A stretch of DNA of 64,000 nt from Fulvivirga ulvae. GTDB taxonomy: Bacteria; Bacteroidota; Bacteroidia; Cytophagales; Cyclobacteriaceae. The notes below the pieces were generated by a model. It ran no database searches, had not been told where the DNA came from, and was given only the letters and a program-made list of their open reading frames with translations. The translations under genes and the position numbers were made by a program. Positions 37,801 through 48,900 of the stretch are shown piece by piece (position 1 is the stretch's first letter; every line of letters begins with the position of its first letter). The stretch is taken from NCBI RefSeq assembly GCF_021389975.1, contig NZ_CP089981.1, positions 6,349,501 to 6,413,500 of the forward strand, read 5' to 3'.

Positions 37801-40800
37801 AAGCTACTGTGTCTTTCAAACAACTGTCTTGATGCATTCAGAAGCCTGTCTTTATCCAGTTTTCCTTCCAGCTTTACCAGCTTAGGGCTATTGTAGGCAA
37901 GCGAGTTCTTATCGAGTTGGTATACAAAATAAAGTCTTCGCTGCACTGCCGAAAGTGCGAACAACTCTTTGTTTTGTGCCTTCGGAATAGGTATATATTC
38001 CGATTTATCTGCTTCCAGTCTTTGCTCGATCAAGGTACTAAGACCGGATATATCACTATGATTAAGAAAGTCCTTAATGGAAACTTTGACATGAAGGGCC
38101 TTATTGATCCTGCCGATCAGAGTCAGGGCTTTAAGAGAATCTCCGCCAAGATCAAAGAAATCATCATCCACACTAATATCAGGCTTTCCAAAAAAGGAAT
38201 GCCATAGTTGAAGGAGTACCTCGCTTACACTTCCTAAGTGCTCTGTTGACAATTCTACCTCTTCCATAAGAGCGTCGTAATCATCGGCTTGCCTATCTGG
38301 CAACTGCTCGTAGAAGTCTGACAGTTTATGCCTTGACAACATCAACTCTGCAACTCCGGTATTTATTGATCTTTGCAGCACCTCCCCGGCTTCTTCGGCC
38401 GAGATACTGTCTACTATCTCATCAAATCCTTTTGCTCTGAGTACATTAGCAGCCTCATTGGCCATTCCCACATTTCGTACGTGGTTCCAGTTAATGCTTA
38501 CCACATTATTTCCAAACTGGCCTGAGATCTGTTTTGCGTATGCATTCAAGAACAGGTTGGCAGCCACATACCCAACTTCACCTTCAGGAGCAGCAACAGA
38601 GGCGGTAGATGAACAAAAGATAAAGAAGTCCAGTTGATTTTTTTGCAATAAGCGGTTCAGGGTAATAGCTCCTACTGCTTTTGGCAACATTACTTTCAAA
38701 TCATCTTCTTTTGATCTGTTATAAATGATCCCTCCAAAATCGGCTCCTCCTGCCGCATGTATTACTCCACTGATCGACCCTACCTTCTTTTGGGCGTCTC
38801 CAATGACCTCCTCCATTTGCTGACTATCGGCAACTTCAGCCTGGTAATAAAACACTTCTGAACCAGCCTCCTCTATAGCCAGTAAAGACTCCATAACTTT
38901 AGCCTTGGGATGACTTGCCCTTTTTTGCGAGTCTCTCCAATCTTCTTTAGGCAATAATTCGCTCCGTCCGGTAAGGATAAGTTTTACACCACTAACCCGT
39001 GATGAGATGTGTCGTGCAAAATTGATTCCCATACCTCCGGTACCTCCGGTGATCAGGTAGGTCTTTCCGTCTTTAAAACTTGCATCTGCTGTTGAGGTTA
39101 CTGGTAAAGTGACCGGTTTCATACGCTGCACAAACCGGGTCTGATGGCGATAGGCTACAACTACATCGCGACTGTCGGATTTAAACTCGCTCAGAAGTTT
39201 CTCTACCAGAGTATCATCCAGTGTTGTTACATCAACATTTCTGCAAGCCAGTTTTTGAAATTCCTTGGAAATAATCCTTATGGCAGCCAAATGAAGTGTT
39301 TTTTCCGGAGCAGCTTGCTCGGTTGCAAAAACCTGATGAAGCCTGTTGGTTAAAGAGATGAGGGTAATTTGCTCTTGATTATTTAATTCGTCTATTGACT
39401 TGGCAATATTGAGCAGCGGATAATAGTGAGCATCTAACTGGGAAACAAAAGACTCCTTCCCTGTTAATTCCACAATGGTCTCATCCATAGACCACATGAA
39501 TAATACTCTTATGGACGCATCCTTAAAGTGACTAAAAAGTGCTTTATAGTCATCCTGGTTATTAGCTTTTATGGTAAAATGTAAATCGTCCGTTTTTTTA
39601 AATTCTTCTCCTTTCGAAACAGCAACAACCTTTGTCCCACTTGCTCTCAGTTTATCAGTTAACAAGTCAACAGACACCTCTCCCTCAAATATGATCAGAT
39701 AGTCATATTCTTGCTGCAATGCATCAGGTCTGTAAGCATCTGCTGTTTCCCAGGCTGGTGTATAAAAGCATTTCCCAAGATCATTTTCTACTGTGTGAAC
39801 ATTTTGGTTCATCCTTTCAGTAATCAGTCTGTAGGCATCTACTTCTGCAGGGAACTGCTGCTGATCAAAAGAATAGACTGGAAGTGATATTTTACGTCTT
39901 TCCTGATCCTTATAGAAGGCCTGCCAGTTGATATCCGCACCATACTCCCATAGTTTACCCAAACCAGCATATAGATGATCCAGGTCTGTAGAATCATGGT
40001 CCTGATGCTTGCTCACAGTAACCACTTTATGCCCCTTATGACGCGACGCATTAGACCTCACAAATACGCTCAATTCTATACCCGGACCAATTTCCACAAA
40101 ATTGGCATCTCCTTCTGACATTACCGTATCAATCCCGGTCTTGAACTTCACTGTGCTGACCAAATGCTGTATCCAATATTCAGTTGATAATACAGTTCCT
40201 GCTTCCTTTTTTTGCCCGTCTACATTGGAGATCAATGGCAGAGTGAGCGGTTGCATGTCTATTGTCTCTAAAACCTTGCGGTAGTCATCCGCTATATGGT
40301 TCATATGATGAGAATGGTACGCTGAGGCTCCGGGTATAATCCTGCATGATATTTTTTCATGCTCAAGAACTTTCATTAGCTGCTCCACTGCTTCATGCTC
40401 TCCGGCCACCACCTGAAGCTCACTACTATTGGCGGTTGCCAGCGACACCCCTGCATGATCTTTCAGGTACTTGTTCAGTTTCTCTTCGGTTACAGATACG
40501 GCCATCATAGCACCGGGAGCTACTGTTTTCATCAAATTTCCCCTTTTGATGATCAGTTGTATAGCGGCTTCCAGGTCAAATGCACCTGCAATGCAAGCCG
40601 CTACATACTCTCCCAGACTGTGGCCAATAACCATGTCCGGCTGAACGCCCCAACTCATCACCGATTTTGCCAGGGCATATTCCACGGCAAACAATATTGG
40701 GTGAGTATAGTTAGTTTGGTGGATCAGGTCTGAATCATTTTTTGATTCAGAAAAAAGAATATTTTTCAGGTCTACATCCACATGTTTTTGCGCGATCTCG

Positions 40801-42476
40801 AAACAGTTATCCAAAGTTTCCCTAAAGACAGGCAGCTCCTGATAAAGGCTTTTACACATGTTTACATACTCAGCCCCCTGACCAGCAAACATAAAAACAG
40901 CTGGTACTGATTTATGTCCGTTGAACAGCGACGGATGCTTCAGCAACTTTTCTGATGAAAGAGCTTCGAGTAGTGATGCTTTATCATGAAACACCACTGA
41001 TTTGCGATATCTGAGATCTGCCCGCCCTTGATTGTAGGTATAGGCAAGGTCAGATAGGTTGGTCTGCGGGTTACCCTCCAGATATTGTATCAGTTCGGAT
41101 ACATTACGCTTTAACGCGTCTACAGAATGGGCAGAAAGTTTGACCCAATCAATAGTGTTGCAGGCGATGTTGTCTGACACTTCAGGGCACTCTTCCAATA
41201 CTATATGGGCATTGGTACCTCCCATTCCAAAAGAGCTCACTCCTGCTCTTCTGGGGCTTGCTCCTTTTTCCCATGGCTTTAAACTGGTATTGACAAAAAA
41301 CGGTCCCTGATTAAAATCGATCTTTGGGTTTGGTTTTTTATAATGCAAGCTGGCTGGAATACTCTTATTTTTTAAGGAAAGCACCGTTTTGATAAAGCCT
41401 GCTACTCCGGCAGCTGCATCAAGATGGCCTATGTTCGTTTTTACCGAACCGATTGCACAGGCCGTTCCGTTTTTTCCAAAGACTTTATTCAGCGCCTCAA
41501 TTTCGATAGGATCACCCAATGGTGTACCCGACCCATGTGCTTCTACCATGTTTATGGTTGCAGGGTTAACTTTAGCCATATTATAGGCTTTAAGAATAGC
41601 TTTATACTGCCCATGCTCGCTTGGAGCTGTAAAAGACATTTTCTCAGACCCATCATTGTTAACAGCTGCTCCCCTGATAACGGCATAAATATGGTCTCCA
41701 TCCTTAAGAGCATCCTTGTAACGTTTCAGGGCAACAACTCCCACTCCCTCTCCTCTGATTGTTCCGATTGCCTTTTCATCGAACGCACGGCAATGTCCAT
41801 CATTAGAGCTTACCATACCTTCTTCGTAAAAATAACCTCTCTTGGTGCTATGACTCAGCGAAACGCCACCGGCAAGGGCTACCTTACATTCCCTCAAAAG
41901 CAAACTCATCACTGCGCGTTGAATGGCAACTAGTGAAGTGGAACAGGCTGTATTTAGAAAAAAAGCCGGCCCCTGAAGGTTCAACAAATAGGATACCCGG
42001 GCACATAGGTAGGTTATGTCTTTCAGCTGGGAAGCTGTAAAACTGTCTACATAGTTTTGCTCATTAGCAAACATAGCATAGGTCTCCCAATTTAAACTGG
42101 GCGACCCTCCGGCAAAAAGCCCTATCTTATCCTGATTCTTTCGGATATCTATCCCTGCATCTTCCAGCGCTTTCCAGCATTCTTCATGAAAAAGCCTGAT
42201 CTGAGGGTCCATCAGTTGCGCCTCTTCAGGACGATAACCAAAAAAGTCAGCGTCAAAGTTTCCCTTACTTTCAACGAAAGAATTGGCTTTAACATAGTTA
42301 GGATGCTTGTATTCAGTTTCAGGAACACCCGCCTCTGCCAATTCTTCATCCGAAAAATAGGTTACAGATTCATAGCCATTTTTCAGGTTATTCCAGAATT
42401 CGTTAAGGTTCTTAGCGCCAGGAAACCTACCTGACATACCAATAACAGCTATTTCTATACCACTATAATCTTTCAT
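34818..42476 (-). CDS. P4: hybrid PKS-NRPS, KS-AT-KR-ACP-C-A-PCP
   Basis: Adds a reduced ketide unit, then an amino acid (2,552 aa). KS Cys178 (TACSTS), VEAHGSGTPLGDP, KTNIGHLDAAAG. AT GQGAEY, GHSLGEY (Ser620), AYHSHHM in place of HAFHS, which leaves the extender uncertain between malonyl and a variant. KR GGTGGMG near 1144, Tyr1303 (YVAAN); ACP Ser1447; C HHIITDG near 1630; A with SGTTGEPKG near 2094; PCP Ser2483. The A pocket reads D-G-S-V-V-A-E-I-G, close in overall sequence to A1 of P9 (shared YHFDGF, LAGEK/LAGDK and NEYG segments) but without a match known to me. The C-terminus is basic (ANRLKRLNRKN), a probable docking tail for the KS-initiated P6. The 104-base gap upstream is the longest inside the operon. 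Confidence 0.96.
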   Translation of the reverse strand: MKDYSGIEIAVIGMSGRFPGAKNLNEFWNNLKNGYESVTYFSDEELAEAGVPETEYKHPNYVKANSFVESKGNFDADFFGYRPEEAQLMDPQIRLFHEECWKALEDAGIDIRKNQDKIGLFAGGSPSLNWETYAMFANEQNYVDSFTASQLKDITYLCARVSYLLNLQGPAFFLNTACSTSLVAIQRAVMSLLLRECKVALAGGVSLSHSTKRGYFYEEGMVSSNDGHCRAFDEKAIGTIRGEGVGVVALKRYKDALKDGDHIYAVIRGAAVNNDGSEKMSFTAPSEHGQYKAILKAYNMAKVNPATINMVEAHGSGTPLGDPIEIEALNKVFGKNGTACAIGSVKTNIGHLDAAAGVAGFIKTVLSLKNKSIPASLHYKKPNPKIDFNQGPFFVNTSLKPWEKGASPRRAGVSSFGMGGTNAHIVLEECPEVSDNIACNTIDWVKLSAHSVDALKRNVSELIQYLEGNPQTNLSDLAYTYNQGRADLRYRKSVVFHDKASLLEALSSEKLLKHPSLFNGHKSVPAVFMFAGQGAEYVNMCKSLYQELPVFRETLDNCFEIAQKHVDVDLKNILFSESKNDSDLIHQTNYTHPILFAVEYALAKSVMSWGVQPDMVIGHSLGEYVAACIAGAFDLEAAIQLIIKRGNLMKTVAPGAMMAVSVTEEKLNKYLKDHAGVSLATANSSELQVVAGEHEAVEQLMKVLEHEKISCRIIPGASAYHSHHMNHIADDYRKVLETIDMQPLTLPLISNVDGQKKEAGTVLSTEYWIQHLVSTVKFKTGIDTVMSEGDANFVEIGPGIELSVFVRSNASRHKGHKVVTVSKHQDHDSTDLDHLYAGLGKLWEYGADINWQAFYKDQERRKISLPVYSFDQQQFPAEVDAYRLITERMNQNVHTVENDLGKCFYTPAWETADAYRPDALQQEYDYLIIFEGEVSVDLLTDKLRASGTKVVAVSKGEEFKKTDDLHFTIKANNQDDYKALFSHFKDASIRVLFMWSMDETIVELTGKESFVSQLDAHYYPLLNIAKSIDELNNQEQITLISLTNRLHQVFATEQAAPEKTLHLAAIRIISKEFQKLACRNVDVTTLDDTLVEKLLSEFKSDSRDVVVAYRHQTRFVQRMKPVTLPVTSTADASFKDGKTYLITGGTGGMGINFARHISSRVSGVKLILTGRSELLPKEDWRDSQKRASHPKAKVMESLLAIEEAGSEVFYYQAEVADSQQMEEVIGDAQKKVGSISGVIHAAGGADFGGIIYNRSKEDDLKVMLPKAVGAITLNRLLQKNQLDFFIFCSSTASVAAPEGEVGYVAANLFLNAYAKQISGQFGNNVVSINWNHVRNVGMANEAANVLRAKGFDEIVDSISAEEAGEVLQRSINTGVAELMLSRHKLSDFYEQLPDRQADDYDALMEEVELSTEHLGSVSEVLLQLWHSFFGKPDISVDDDFFDLGGDSLKALTLIGRINKALHVKVSIKDFLNHSDISGLSTLIEQRLEADKSEYIPIPKAQNKELFALSAVQRRLYFVYQLDKNSLAYNSPKLVKLEGKLDKDRLLNASRQLFERHSSLRTTFVLHDKEPYQKVNNSDTFQLEVVSGADTTVEEVLKAFVRPFDLEQGPLLRITLFEESPEVNYLLVDMHHIITDGSSQNILISDFLHFYNDDQLPELPVQYVDFAEWQQQEEQQEAIARQKEFWLEQYANEPSMLDLPIDNARPEERSYEGATSDFVLSKEDSSRLRKLAEQEGVTLYVLLLAAYKVFLSKLCNQEDIIIGSPSAGRSHPDLENVIGMFINTLPIRSEVKPQWTFQAFLKELNKIAISCFDNQDFPLDELIDELKLERETGRNPLFDVEFVFKNYEETTFELNDLKQTNIPLEHRAAFELILSTYEMDGMFHFRWEYTKELFKEATIDKFTDYFKKIVEGILADATLEISSYELLGEEEKTRIIENASGPVQKYPNSTVISYFESVAEQHPDHVAVQFEDTPITYRELNDKANSLAVRIAETCKTSKPRVALLFDPSLEMVIGMLAALKTGGSYLPLSPAAPQTRNEQIIKDSGCQLLLKQPDLSLDGPGSTLTVQVAELESLPENPERNETPEDPVYIIYTSGTTGEPKGVEVPNKGVMNFIYWRIQTYAFGKDDNTLQLLSYHFDGFASNLYASLLSGGKLILVSDDKRLDAAQLFKHADLASVTNMVATPGLYGALLEGIANQQDAKLDMRFVVLAGEKASPALINRSKELLPSVKLHNEYGPTEASIGATYNLDMNAANVSVIGRAVANTSCYILGALGELLPWGIKGELCIGGDGLAIGYINQPALNAEKFVKPQHLNGQRVYRTGDLARYNSDGTIEYLGRVDNQIKIRGFRVELEEISKHILQLPGINEVYLDVFEKNNDKYISAYCASADSANVLSVREKLEESLPPYMVPSYYAHVAVLPLTNNGKVDIEALKEVPFLNEQAKVNGKMAKTTLEKQIANIWKEVLKIEEVRVEDRFFDIGGTSLNVIKLKPRIEEVVGKEIDIMALFKYPTIEKFIANVFPEELAVEEEPLDRAETIRQGKANRLKRLNRKN

Positions 42477-42580
42477 TTATATTTAATTCTCTATGATCAC
42501 ACGGATAGTCATTTTGGCTAAATCATTTTTTGTTGCCTGATGACCATTTCATATCTTTTTAAATTCTTTTTGAGACTGTA
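42477..42580 (-). other. Longest intergenic gap inside the operon (104 bases)
   Basis: An AT-rich spacer between P4 and P3. I see no ORF, no terminator-like hairpin with a U-tract and no clear promoter. A six-base-pair hairpin over the P3 stop codon (AGACTG-ATA-CAGTCT) is followed by A-rich RNA, not U, so it is not an intrinsic terminator. Confidence 0.5.
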
Positions 42581-45500
42581 TCAGTCTTCCATTTCACCCA
42601 ATATGTTGTGCATTGCATCAACCTCCTCGTTTACTTCCTCAATATCTCTGGCAGATTGCTCTTCCTCCGTCTGAAGGTGAGCAACGAGAGATGTTATAGT
42701 AGGATGATTAAAAAGCATGGGTACCGAAATTCTACGTTCAAGAGATTCGGTTAATAAAGTGCTGAGTTTAATAAGCATCAACGAAGTGCCTCCTGATTGA
42801 AAAAAGTTGAAATTGACTCCAATTTCATCCTCTTTTAATGGCAAAACCTGAGACCATGCTTTTATAATTGTCCTCTCAAGGGCCGTCTTCGGCAGTTTTA
42901 TTTCTTCATAGGCTTTGTCAATCGGGGCCGGCAAACTTTTTCTATCGACTTTACCACTGGCTATTAGTGGGAGCGACTCCATCCAAATATATTGACCGGG
43001 AACCATATACGGAGGCAATGTAGCCTTTAGCGCTTCACTTATATACTGATAATCCAGTGGGGTATCTGCCTCATAATAGGCCACAAGTCTTTTATTGGCT
43101 CCATCGCCATATATACTTACCACAGCTCGCCCTACCCCTTCAATCCTTCTGATCTGATTTTCTATTTCCAATAGCTCTATCCTATTGCCAAATAGCTTAA
43201 CCTGGTGATCAACTCTACCCAAATACTCGATATTACCATCTTCCCTCCAATAAGCGAGATCTCCGGTGCGATAGATGCGGGATTCGCCCCCAAGATTACT
43301 TTCTATGAAACTGGCGGCTGTCAGACCATCCTGCTTATAGTAACCTATGGCTAACCCTTCACCTGCAAGATAAAGCTCACCTATCACGCCTAAAGGCACT
43401 TTATTTCCATCGGGGTCAAGAATATGACACCTAAGATTATCTATTGGTTTCCCTATGGGAACTGTGTTCAAAGGTTGATCTAACGGACATTCATAATGGG
43501 TAACATGAATGGTACCTTCCGTAGGTCCGTACATATTTACCAACCGAATGCCAGGTACCTCCTTAAATTTCGTTCTAAAATACTCAACCAAACCGGGGAG
43601 CAACGCCTCGCCACTTGCAATTACCAGTCTTAAGGAATTAAGTGCCTTAAAAGCCGCAGTATCTTTCAACAGGTTAAGAAAGATCTCCATCATGGAGGGC
43701 ACGAAATGAATAACCGTGATGCTTTCTTTTTTCACAAGGTCAGCTATCAACTCAGGATCTCTTTCCATTCCGGGGGGCATAATGATAAGCGAGGCTCCCG
43801 AAATGGACCACCAAAACAACTCCTGAAGGGACACGTCAAACACTAGCGGAGTTTTCTGCACTAAAACATCGGCTCCTGTTAATGGGTAATCTTTTTGGTT
43901 CCACAGCATGTTGTTCATCAATGCATGATGGTCTACCATTACTCCTTTGGGCTTACCTGTTGAGCCTGATGTGAAAATGGTATATGCCACATCGCTACTA
44001 TTGATCTTTATCTGCGGTTGCTTTGTGCTGCATTTGACAATATCGTTCGCTGCAAAATCCAGATCCACCCATCGACACCCCTCCGGCAAATCTATTTTAA
44101 ACCTGTCTCTGGATACCACAAGATCAATATCCCCCTCTGAAACAATTTGAGATAATCTGCTTTCGGGCTGATCCACCCCTAAAGGGATATAGACTGCTCC
44201 AGCTTTCATAATACCATAGATAGCAGGTATTAGCCATAGTTCTCTCTCTAATAGAAATCCAATGCGCGTGCCCTGAGTGACTTGAAGTTCATTATGAAGA
44301 AATGTTGCTATTTGATTTGAAAGGTCCTCCACTTCCTGATAGGATAGTGACTGGTCTTCAAACTTGACGGCAACATGATCGGGGGTACGTTCAACCTGCC
44401 TGGTGAAAAGATCCAGAATAGTCTGATCCGCTCTGTCAATCTCTGTAAGGTTGACCTCTTCAATAACCTTGTTTTCACTTTCAGGTAATATATTGAGACT
44501 CTTTATAGCCTCATCAGGGCACTGAAGGGCTACATCACCAATTTGTTGTATATATTGAGCCCAGCGTTCAATGGTAGTCGGTTTAAAAAGGGAGGCATCA
44601 TATTCCATTTGCCAATCGAGTCTTTCTTCACGTTCTGTTACGGTTATAGTAAGATCAAACTGTGCGGTAACATATTGATCGGTTGACAACGAGCTTACCC
44701 TCACACCTTCCATTGTTACTTCAGGAAGATCATAATTTCTGTAAGCAAACATCACATCAAAAAGTGGATTTTTGCGTTGATCCCTTTCTATATCAAGTTT
44801 TTCAACCAAGGCTTCATATGGATACTGCTGATTCGAAAAACATTGTAACACCTTATTTTTGGTTCTTTTCAAAAGGGATCTGAAACTTTCGTTTGAATCT
44901 ATTTCCCCTCTGATAACCAACGTATTGACAAACATTCCAACTAATTTGTCCAGTTGCTCATTATTTCGCCCCGAAACTGGTGTTCCTACAGTTATATCAG
45001 TACATCCGGTCAATTTATACAGCAGTATTTCAACGGCACTCAACAACAACATGTACAAAGTAGCCCCCTCATCCTCCACCAGTTTATTCAGACTGGCTGA
45101 CCTGTCTGTCACAAAACGTAGCACCTGTCCCTTTCTGTCACGCCCTATGGATTTAGGGTAGTCTGTCCTTAGGTTAAGAGGGGTAACTCCTTCTCTAAAC
45201 TCATTCAACCAGAAATTCTCCTGCGCTTTTAGTTTGTTTTGCCAGTACTCACTTTGTTCGTAAACAGCAAAATCCACGTACCTCAGGTCTGACTGACTGA
45301 TGGCTTGCTGATGATAAGCATCCATCAGCCCTTGAATAAGTATACCCTGGGAAATACCATCGCATATGATGTGATGAGTATCTATTAACAGCCAATAACT
45401 AGTTTCATCTATCCTGACTAACCCTCCTCTTACCAGTAGCTCATTCTTTAGATCAAAGGGTCTTTGAAAGCGCTGAACACACTCGTCCAGATCATCACTC

Positions 45501-45958
45501 TCATAATGGTCTATACCAAATGACACCTGCTCATCAATGTATTGAACGGGCTCTCCATCAACAACCTTGAACTTTGTTTTAAGAGAATCGTGATTTTCAA
45601 TAAGCTTCAGGAAGGCCTGTTTCAGCCGGACTTGATCCAGATCTCCTTCAATTTTAAGAATTTGTAGTTGATTGTACGCCAAAGAAGATGGCTCCAGTTC
45701 AAAGAGGAAATAAAGCCTTTTTTGAGCTGAGGTAAGTGGGTAATGACTACACACTCCTGCATGCTCAATATGCTCCACCGAAGCAGATTTTGAAAGGCTG
45801 CTTAGGTAGTTTATAATATCAGCTTTATGCTCTCTGATCTGCCGGATCAGGGACTCATCAGTACCGCCCTCAGGAATACTCAGTTTCAGATTACCCCTTT
45901 CAACCGTCAGACCTATGTTATTTTTCTTTAACGTCAGTAATAGCTCTACTACGCCCAT
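42581..45958 (-). CDS. P3: single-module NRPS, TubC docking-C-A-PCP
   Basis: One amino-acid extension module (1,125 aa). Residues 1-55 are a TubC_N-type docking domain that should bind the C-terminus of P2. C has HHIICDG near 194; A has SGSTGKPKG near 663; PCP Ser1059 (SGGTSL). The A pocket reads D-V-Q-H-I-S-M-I-H. The protein is closely related to the two Ser domains of P2 (shared FVPSM, GEALLP and YGPTE contexts), but Trp239, Leu322 and Asp331 of the Ser code are Gln, Met and His, so I do not assign Ser. The start codon lies one base after the P2 stop (TGA-T-ATG), which suggests translational coupling. The acidic C-terminus (EVDAMHNILGEMED) faces the KS of P4. Confidence 0.95.
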   Translation of the reverse strand: MGVVELLLTLKKNNIGLTVERGNLKLSIPEGGTDESLIRQIREHKADIINYLSSLSKSASVEHIEHAGVCSHYPLTSAQKRLYFLFELEPSSLAYNQLQILKIEGDLDQVRLKQAFLKLIENHDSLKTKFKVVDGEPVQYIDEQVSFGIDHYESDDLDECVQRFQRPFDLKNELLVRGGLVRIDETSYWLLIDTHHIICDGISQGILIQGLMDAYHQQAISQSDLRYVDFAVYEQSEYWQNKLKAQENFWLNEFREGVTPLNLRTDYPKSIGRDRKGQVLRFVTDRSASLNKLVEDEGATLYMLLLSAVEILLYKLTGCTDITVGTPVSGRNNEQLDKLVGMFVNTLVIRGEIDSNESFRSLLKRTKNKVLQCFSNQQYPYEALVEKLDIERDQRKNPLFDVMFAYRNYDLPEVTMEGVRVSSLSTDQYVTAQFDLTITVTEREERLDWQMEYDASLFKPTTIERWAQYIQQIGDVALQCPDEAIKSLNILPESENKVIEEVNLTEIDRADQTILDLFTRQVERTPDHVAVKFEDQSLSYQEVEDLSNQIATFLHNELQVTQGTRIGFLLERELWLIPAIYGIMKAGAVYIPLGVDQPESRLSQIVSEGDIDLVVSRDRFKIDLPEGCRWVDLDFAANDIVKCSTKQPQIKINSSDVAYTIFTSGSTGKPKGVMVDHHALMNNMLWNQKDYPLTGADVLVQKTPLVFDVSLQELFWWSISGASLIIMPPGMERDPELIADLVKKESITVIHFVPSMMEIFLNLLKDTAAFKALNSLRLVIASGEALLPGLVEYFRTKFKEVPGIRLVNMYGPTEGTIHVTHYECPLDQPLNTVPIGKPIDNLRCHILDPDGNKVPLGVIGELYLAGEGLAIGYYKQDGLTAASFIESNLGGESRIYRTGDLAYWREDGNIEYLGRVDHQVKLFGNRIELLEIENQIRRIEGVGRAVVSIYGDGANKRLVAYYEADTPLDYQYISEALKATLPPYMVPGQYIWMESLPLIASGKVDRKSLPAPIDKAYEEIKLPKTALERTIIKAWSQVLPLKEDEIGVNFNFFQSGGTSLMLIKLSTLLTESLERRISVPMLFNHPTITSLVAHLQTEEEQSARDIEEVNEEVDAMHNILGEMED

Positions 45959-45959
45959 A

Positions 45960-48900
45960 TCAAATCACCATCTCCGTTTTCTTGTCATTATTTCCCTGAT
46001 CATTGATGTCTGCCCATTTCGACAATTCTATAAAAGCGGCCAGAGCCTGAACAGTCTGGTGGTTAAACAACTCCAGGAATGGTATCTCTATTTCAAACTC
46101 TTTATTGATCTTACTAATAAGGGTCAATGCTCTCAATGAATTCCCTCCAAGGGCAAAGAAACTCCTGTCCGTACTAATTTCCGCAGGATCAACAACCAAA
46201 ATTTCTCCCCATAACTCGCAAAGTTTTTCCTCTATATCACTCTCAGGCTTTACATAACTCCAGTCTCTGATATCAGGAGCAGGTAACGCTTTTCTATCCA
46301 CTTTACCATTGCTCGTTAATGGTATTTCGCTTAGGGCAATATAGTGCTGCGGCAGCATGTAAGCAGGAATCTTTGTCATCAGGAACTCAACCAGTTCTTT
46401 TTCGGTGAGTTCTCTGGTACTCTTATAGTATGCAGACAGTGTTTGCTGCTCTCCTACGCCCTGACTTGTGACTACACATTGCTCAATTTCCAGCTTTTTA
46501 CTCAGCTGCGCCTCTATCTCTCCCAGCTCTATTCGATAGCCTCTTAGTTTCACCTGATGGTCAATTCTGCCAAGGTATTCAATATTACCATCAGGCAGCC
46601 ACCTGGCCAAATCCCCTGTTTTATAAACTCTTTCACCCACAGCATCCAAATTTATAAATGCAGCCTCAGTAAGTTCTTTATTGTTGAGGTACCCCTGAGC
46701 TAAACCGACACCTGCCAGGCACAACTCTCCGGGTACTCCTACAGGGTTTAGCTGCCCAACTTCATTGATTATATAGCATTTGATATTATCAATGGGCTTA
46801 CCTATGGGAATATTGCTGAACGGAGTATCTAATGGACACTCAAAATGAGTAACATCAACTGTAGCTTCAGTAGGGCCATAGAGATTGATTAATCGGCATG
46901 CTGCCTGCTTATTATAAACAGTTTGTTTAAAAAGCTCTACATGATTAACGGATAGTGCTTCCCCGCTTACAAAAATTTGCCTTATTGATTTCAGCCTGTT
47001 TTGTTCCGGAATACTCTTTATTGTATTCAAAAATGCTTGTAACATTGATGGAACAAAATGGATCGTGGTAATGCCATACTCTTCAATCGTATTGAGTATT
47101 TTCTCTGGTTGCTTTTCATCGCCAAGTGGTAATACAACCAGCGCAGCCCCTGTAAATGACCACCAGAAGAGCTCCCAAACAGACACGTCAAATGCTAAAG
47201 GTGTTTTCTGGATGAGTGTATCGCTACTATCAATCGAGTAGGCTTTTTGCATCCAGAAAATCCTATTGTACAAGGCCTTATGGTCTATCATTACTCCTTT
47301 GGGCGTTCCGGTAGAGCCAGAAGTAAATATCACGTAGGCAAGGTCTGTTCCTGACAATGCAACTGGCTCGAAAATTCCTTCATAATCAGTTATATGGTCA
47401 GCTATTGTGGTTAAGTCGAGTACGCTTACCATATCAACCAGTTGATCCGCCTCCGGATGGTCAGAAACAAGCATCTTTAACCTGGCTTCACCTACAATTC
47501 TCCTGCTTCTTTCCAATGGGTTATCCAGCGACATAGGTACATAAACTGCCCCTGTCTTGATAATTCCATAGATCACCGGAATAGTCCAAAGATTCTTATT
47601 TGCCAGATACCCTACAAAATCGCCTTTCTTAACATCAAACTCATGCTGAAGGTAAGCAGCTATTTTATCAGAAAGTGTATCAAGTTCTGCATAGGTCAGC
47701 GATTCGTTAAGATAACGTACCGCCTGATTGTCCGGATATTGCTGTACAGATTTTTTGAACGGATTCAGAATTAATTCATCAGGTATATCTACTGCCGTTT
47801 GGTTAAACTGCTCCGCTACCCTGCTCTTTTCTTTATCGGTAAGTATGGACACCTCCGAAACCGAAGTCTCATCATGAGCTACCACTTGCCTGATGATGTG
47901 CTCTATACAGCTAAAGTAGCTTTGAATGGTCTGCTCAGAAAACAGTTGAGACTTATAGTCGATCGTCAGCTCAAGCTGATTATCATTTTTAATAAAGACC
48001 AATGAAAGATCAAAATTGGCATTATTCCTACTTATTTGATAATCAGAAACTTTTAATCCCGGCAAATCAACACTTTTTGTATCCGTATTTTGAAAATCAA
48101 AAAGCACATCAAATAACGGATTGCGGGTTATATCTCTTGGTATATCAAGTGCATCCACCAGATCTTCAAACTGAACATCCAGATGTTCATAGTTTTTAAG
48201 TATTCTTTCCTTGATGTATTGAAGGAATTCAGCAAATGTTGACTTCACATCGACTTCACTTCGCAGCACCACTGTATTCACAAAAATACCCATGGACTCC
48301 GACAGTTCAGCAGGTCTTGAGTCCAGTACGGGAGAGCCCACTATCAAGTCTTTCTGTCCGCTAACTTTATGAAGGAAAATCAAGAAGGAAGCCATTAGGG
48401 TCATCTGCAAAGTAGCCTCATGTTTCCTGCTCATGGTTTCCAGTGCTTTTACCAGACTCTCATCCATGATGCCCGTGTACCTGCTCCCTTCATAAGTTGG
48501 AGCAGTCGGTCTTGGATAGTCCAGAGGTAAATTCAATGTCGGAATTTCTCCTTCAAACTGCTCCATCCAATACTGCATGCTCTCTTCTTTGGCGGGTTCA
48601 TTGGTCTGCCAAAACGCATAATCCTTGTATTGGAACTCACTGGATGCGATTTCATCTCCCTGATATGCTGATATGAACTGATTAATAAGTAAACCCAGTG
48701 ACATCAGGTCTGTAATGACATGATGCATATCCAGCACCAGATAGTGACGATCTTCATCTACTGATATAACCGCTACTCGCATTAAAGATCCTTCACTCAG
48801 ATTATAGGGCTTAATAAACTCATTGATCTTTTCATCGACACTTTCCTGTCCGCATTTTACAACTTCTACAACAAACTTTGTTTGTTTCTCAATACGCTGA

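Noticed and set aside
42575..42600. Hairpin AGACTG-ATA-CAGTCT over the stop codon of P3
   Set aside because: A six-base-pair stem followed by A-rich RNA without a U-tract; not an intrinsic terminator.
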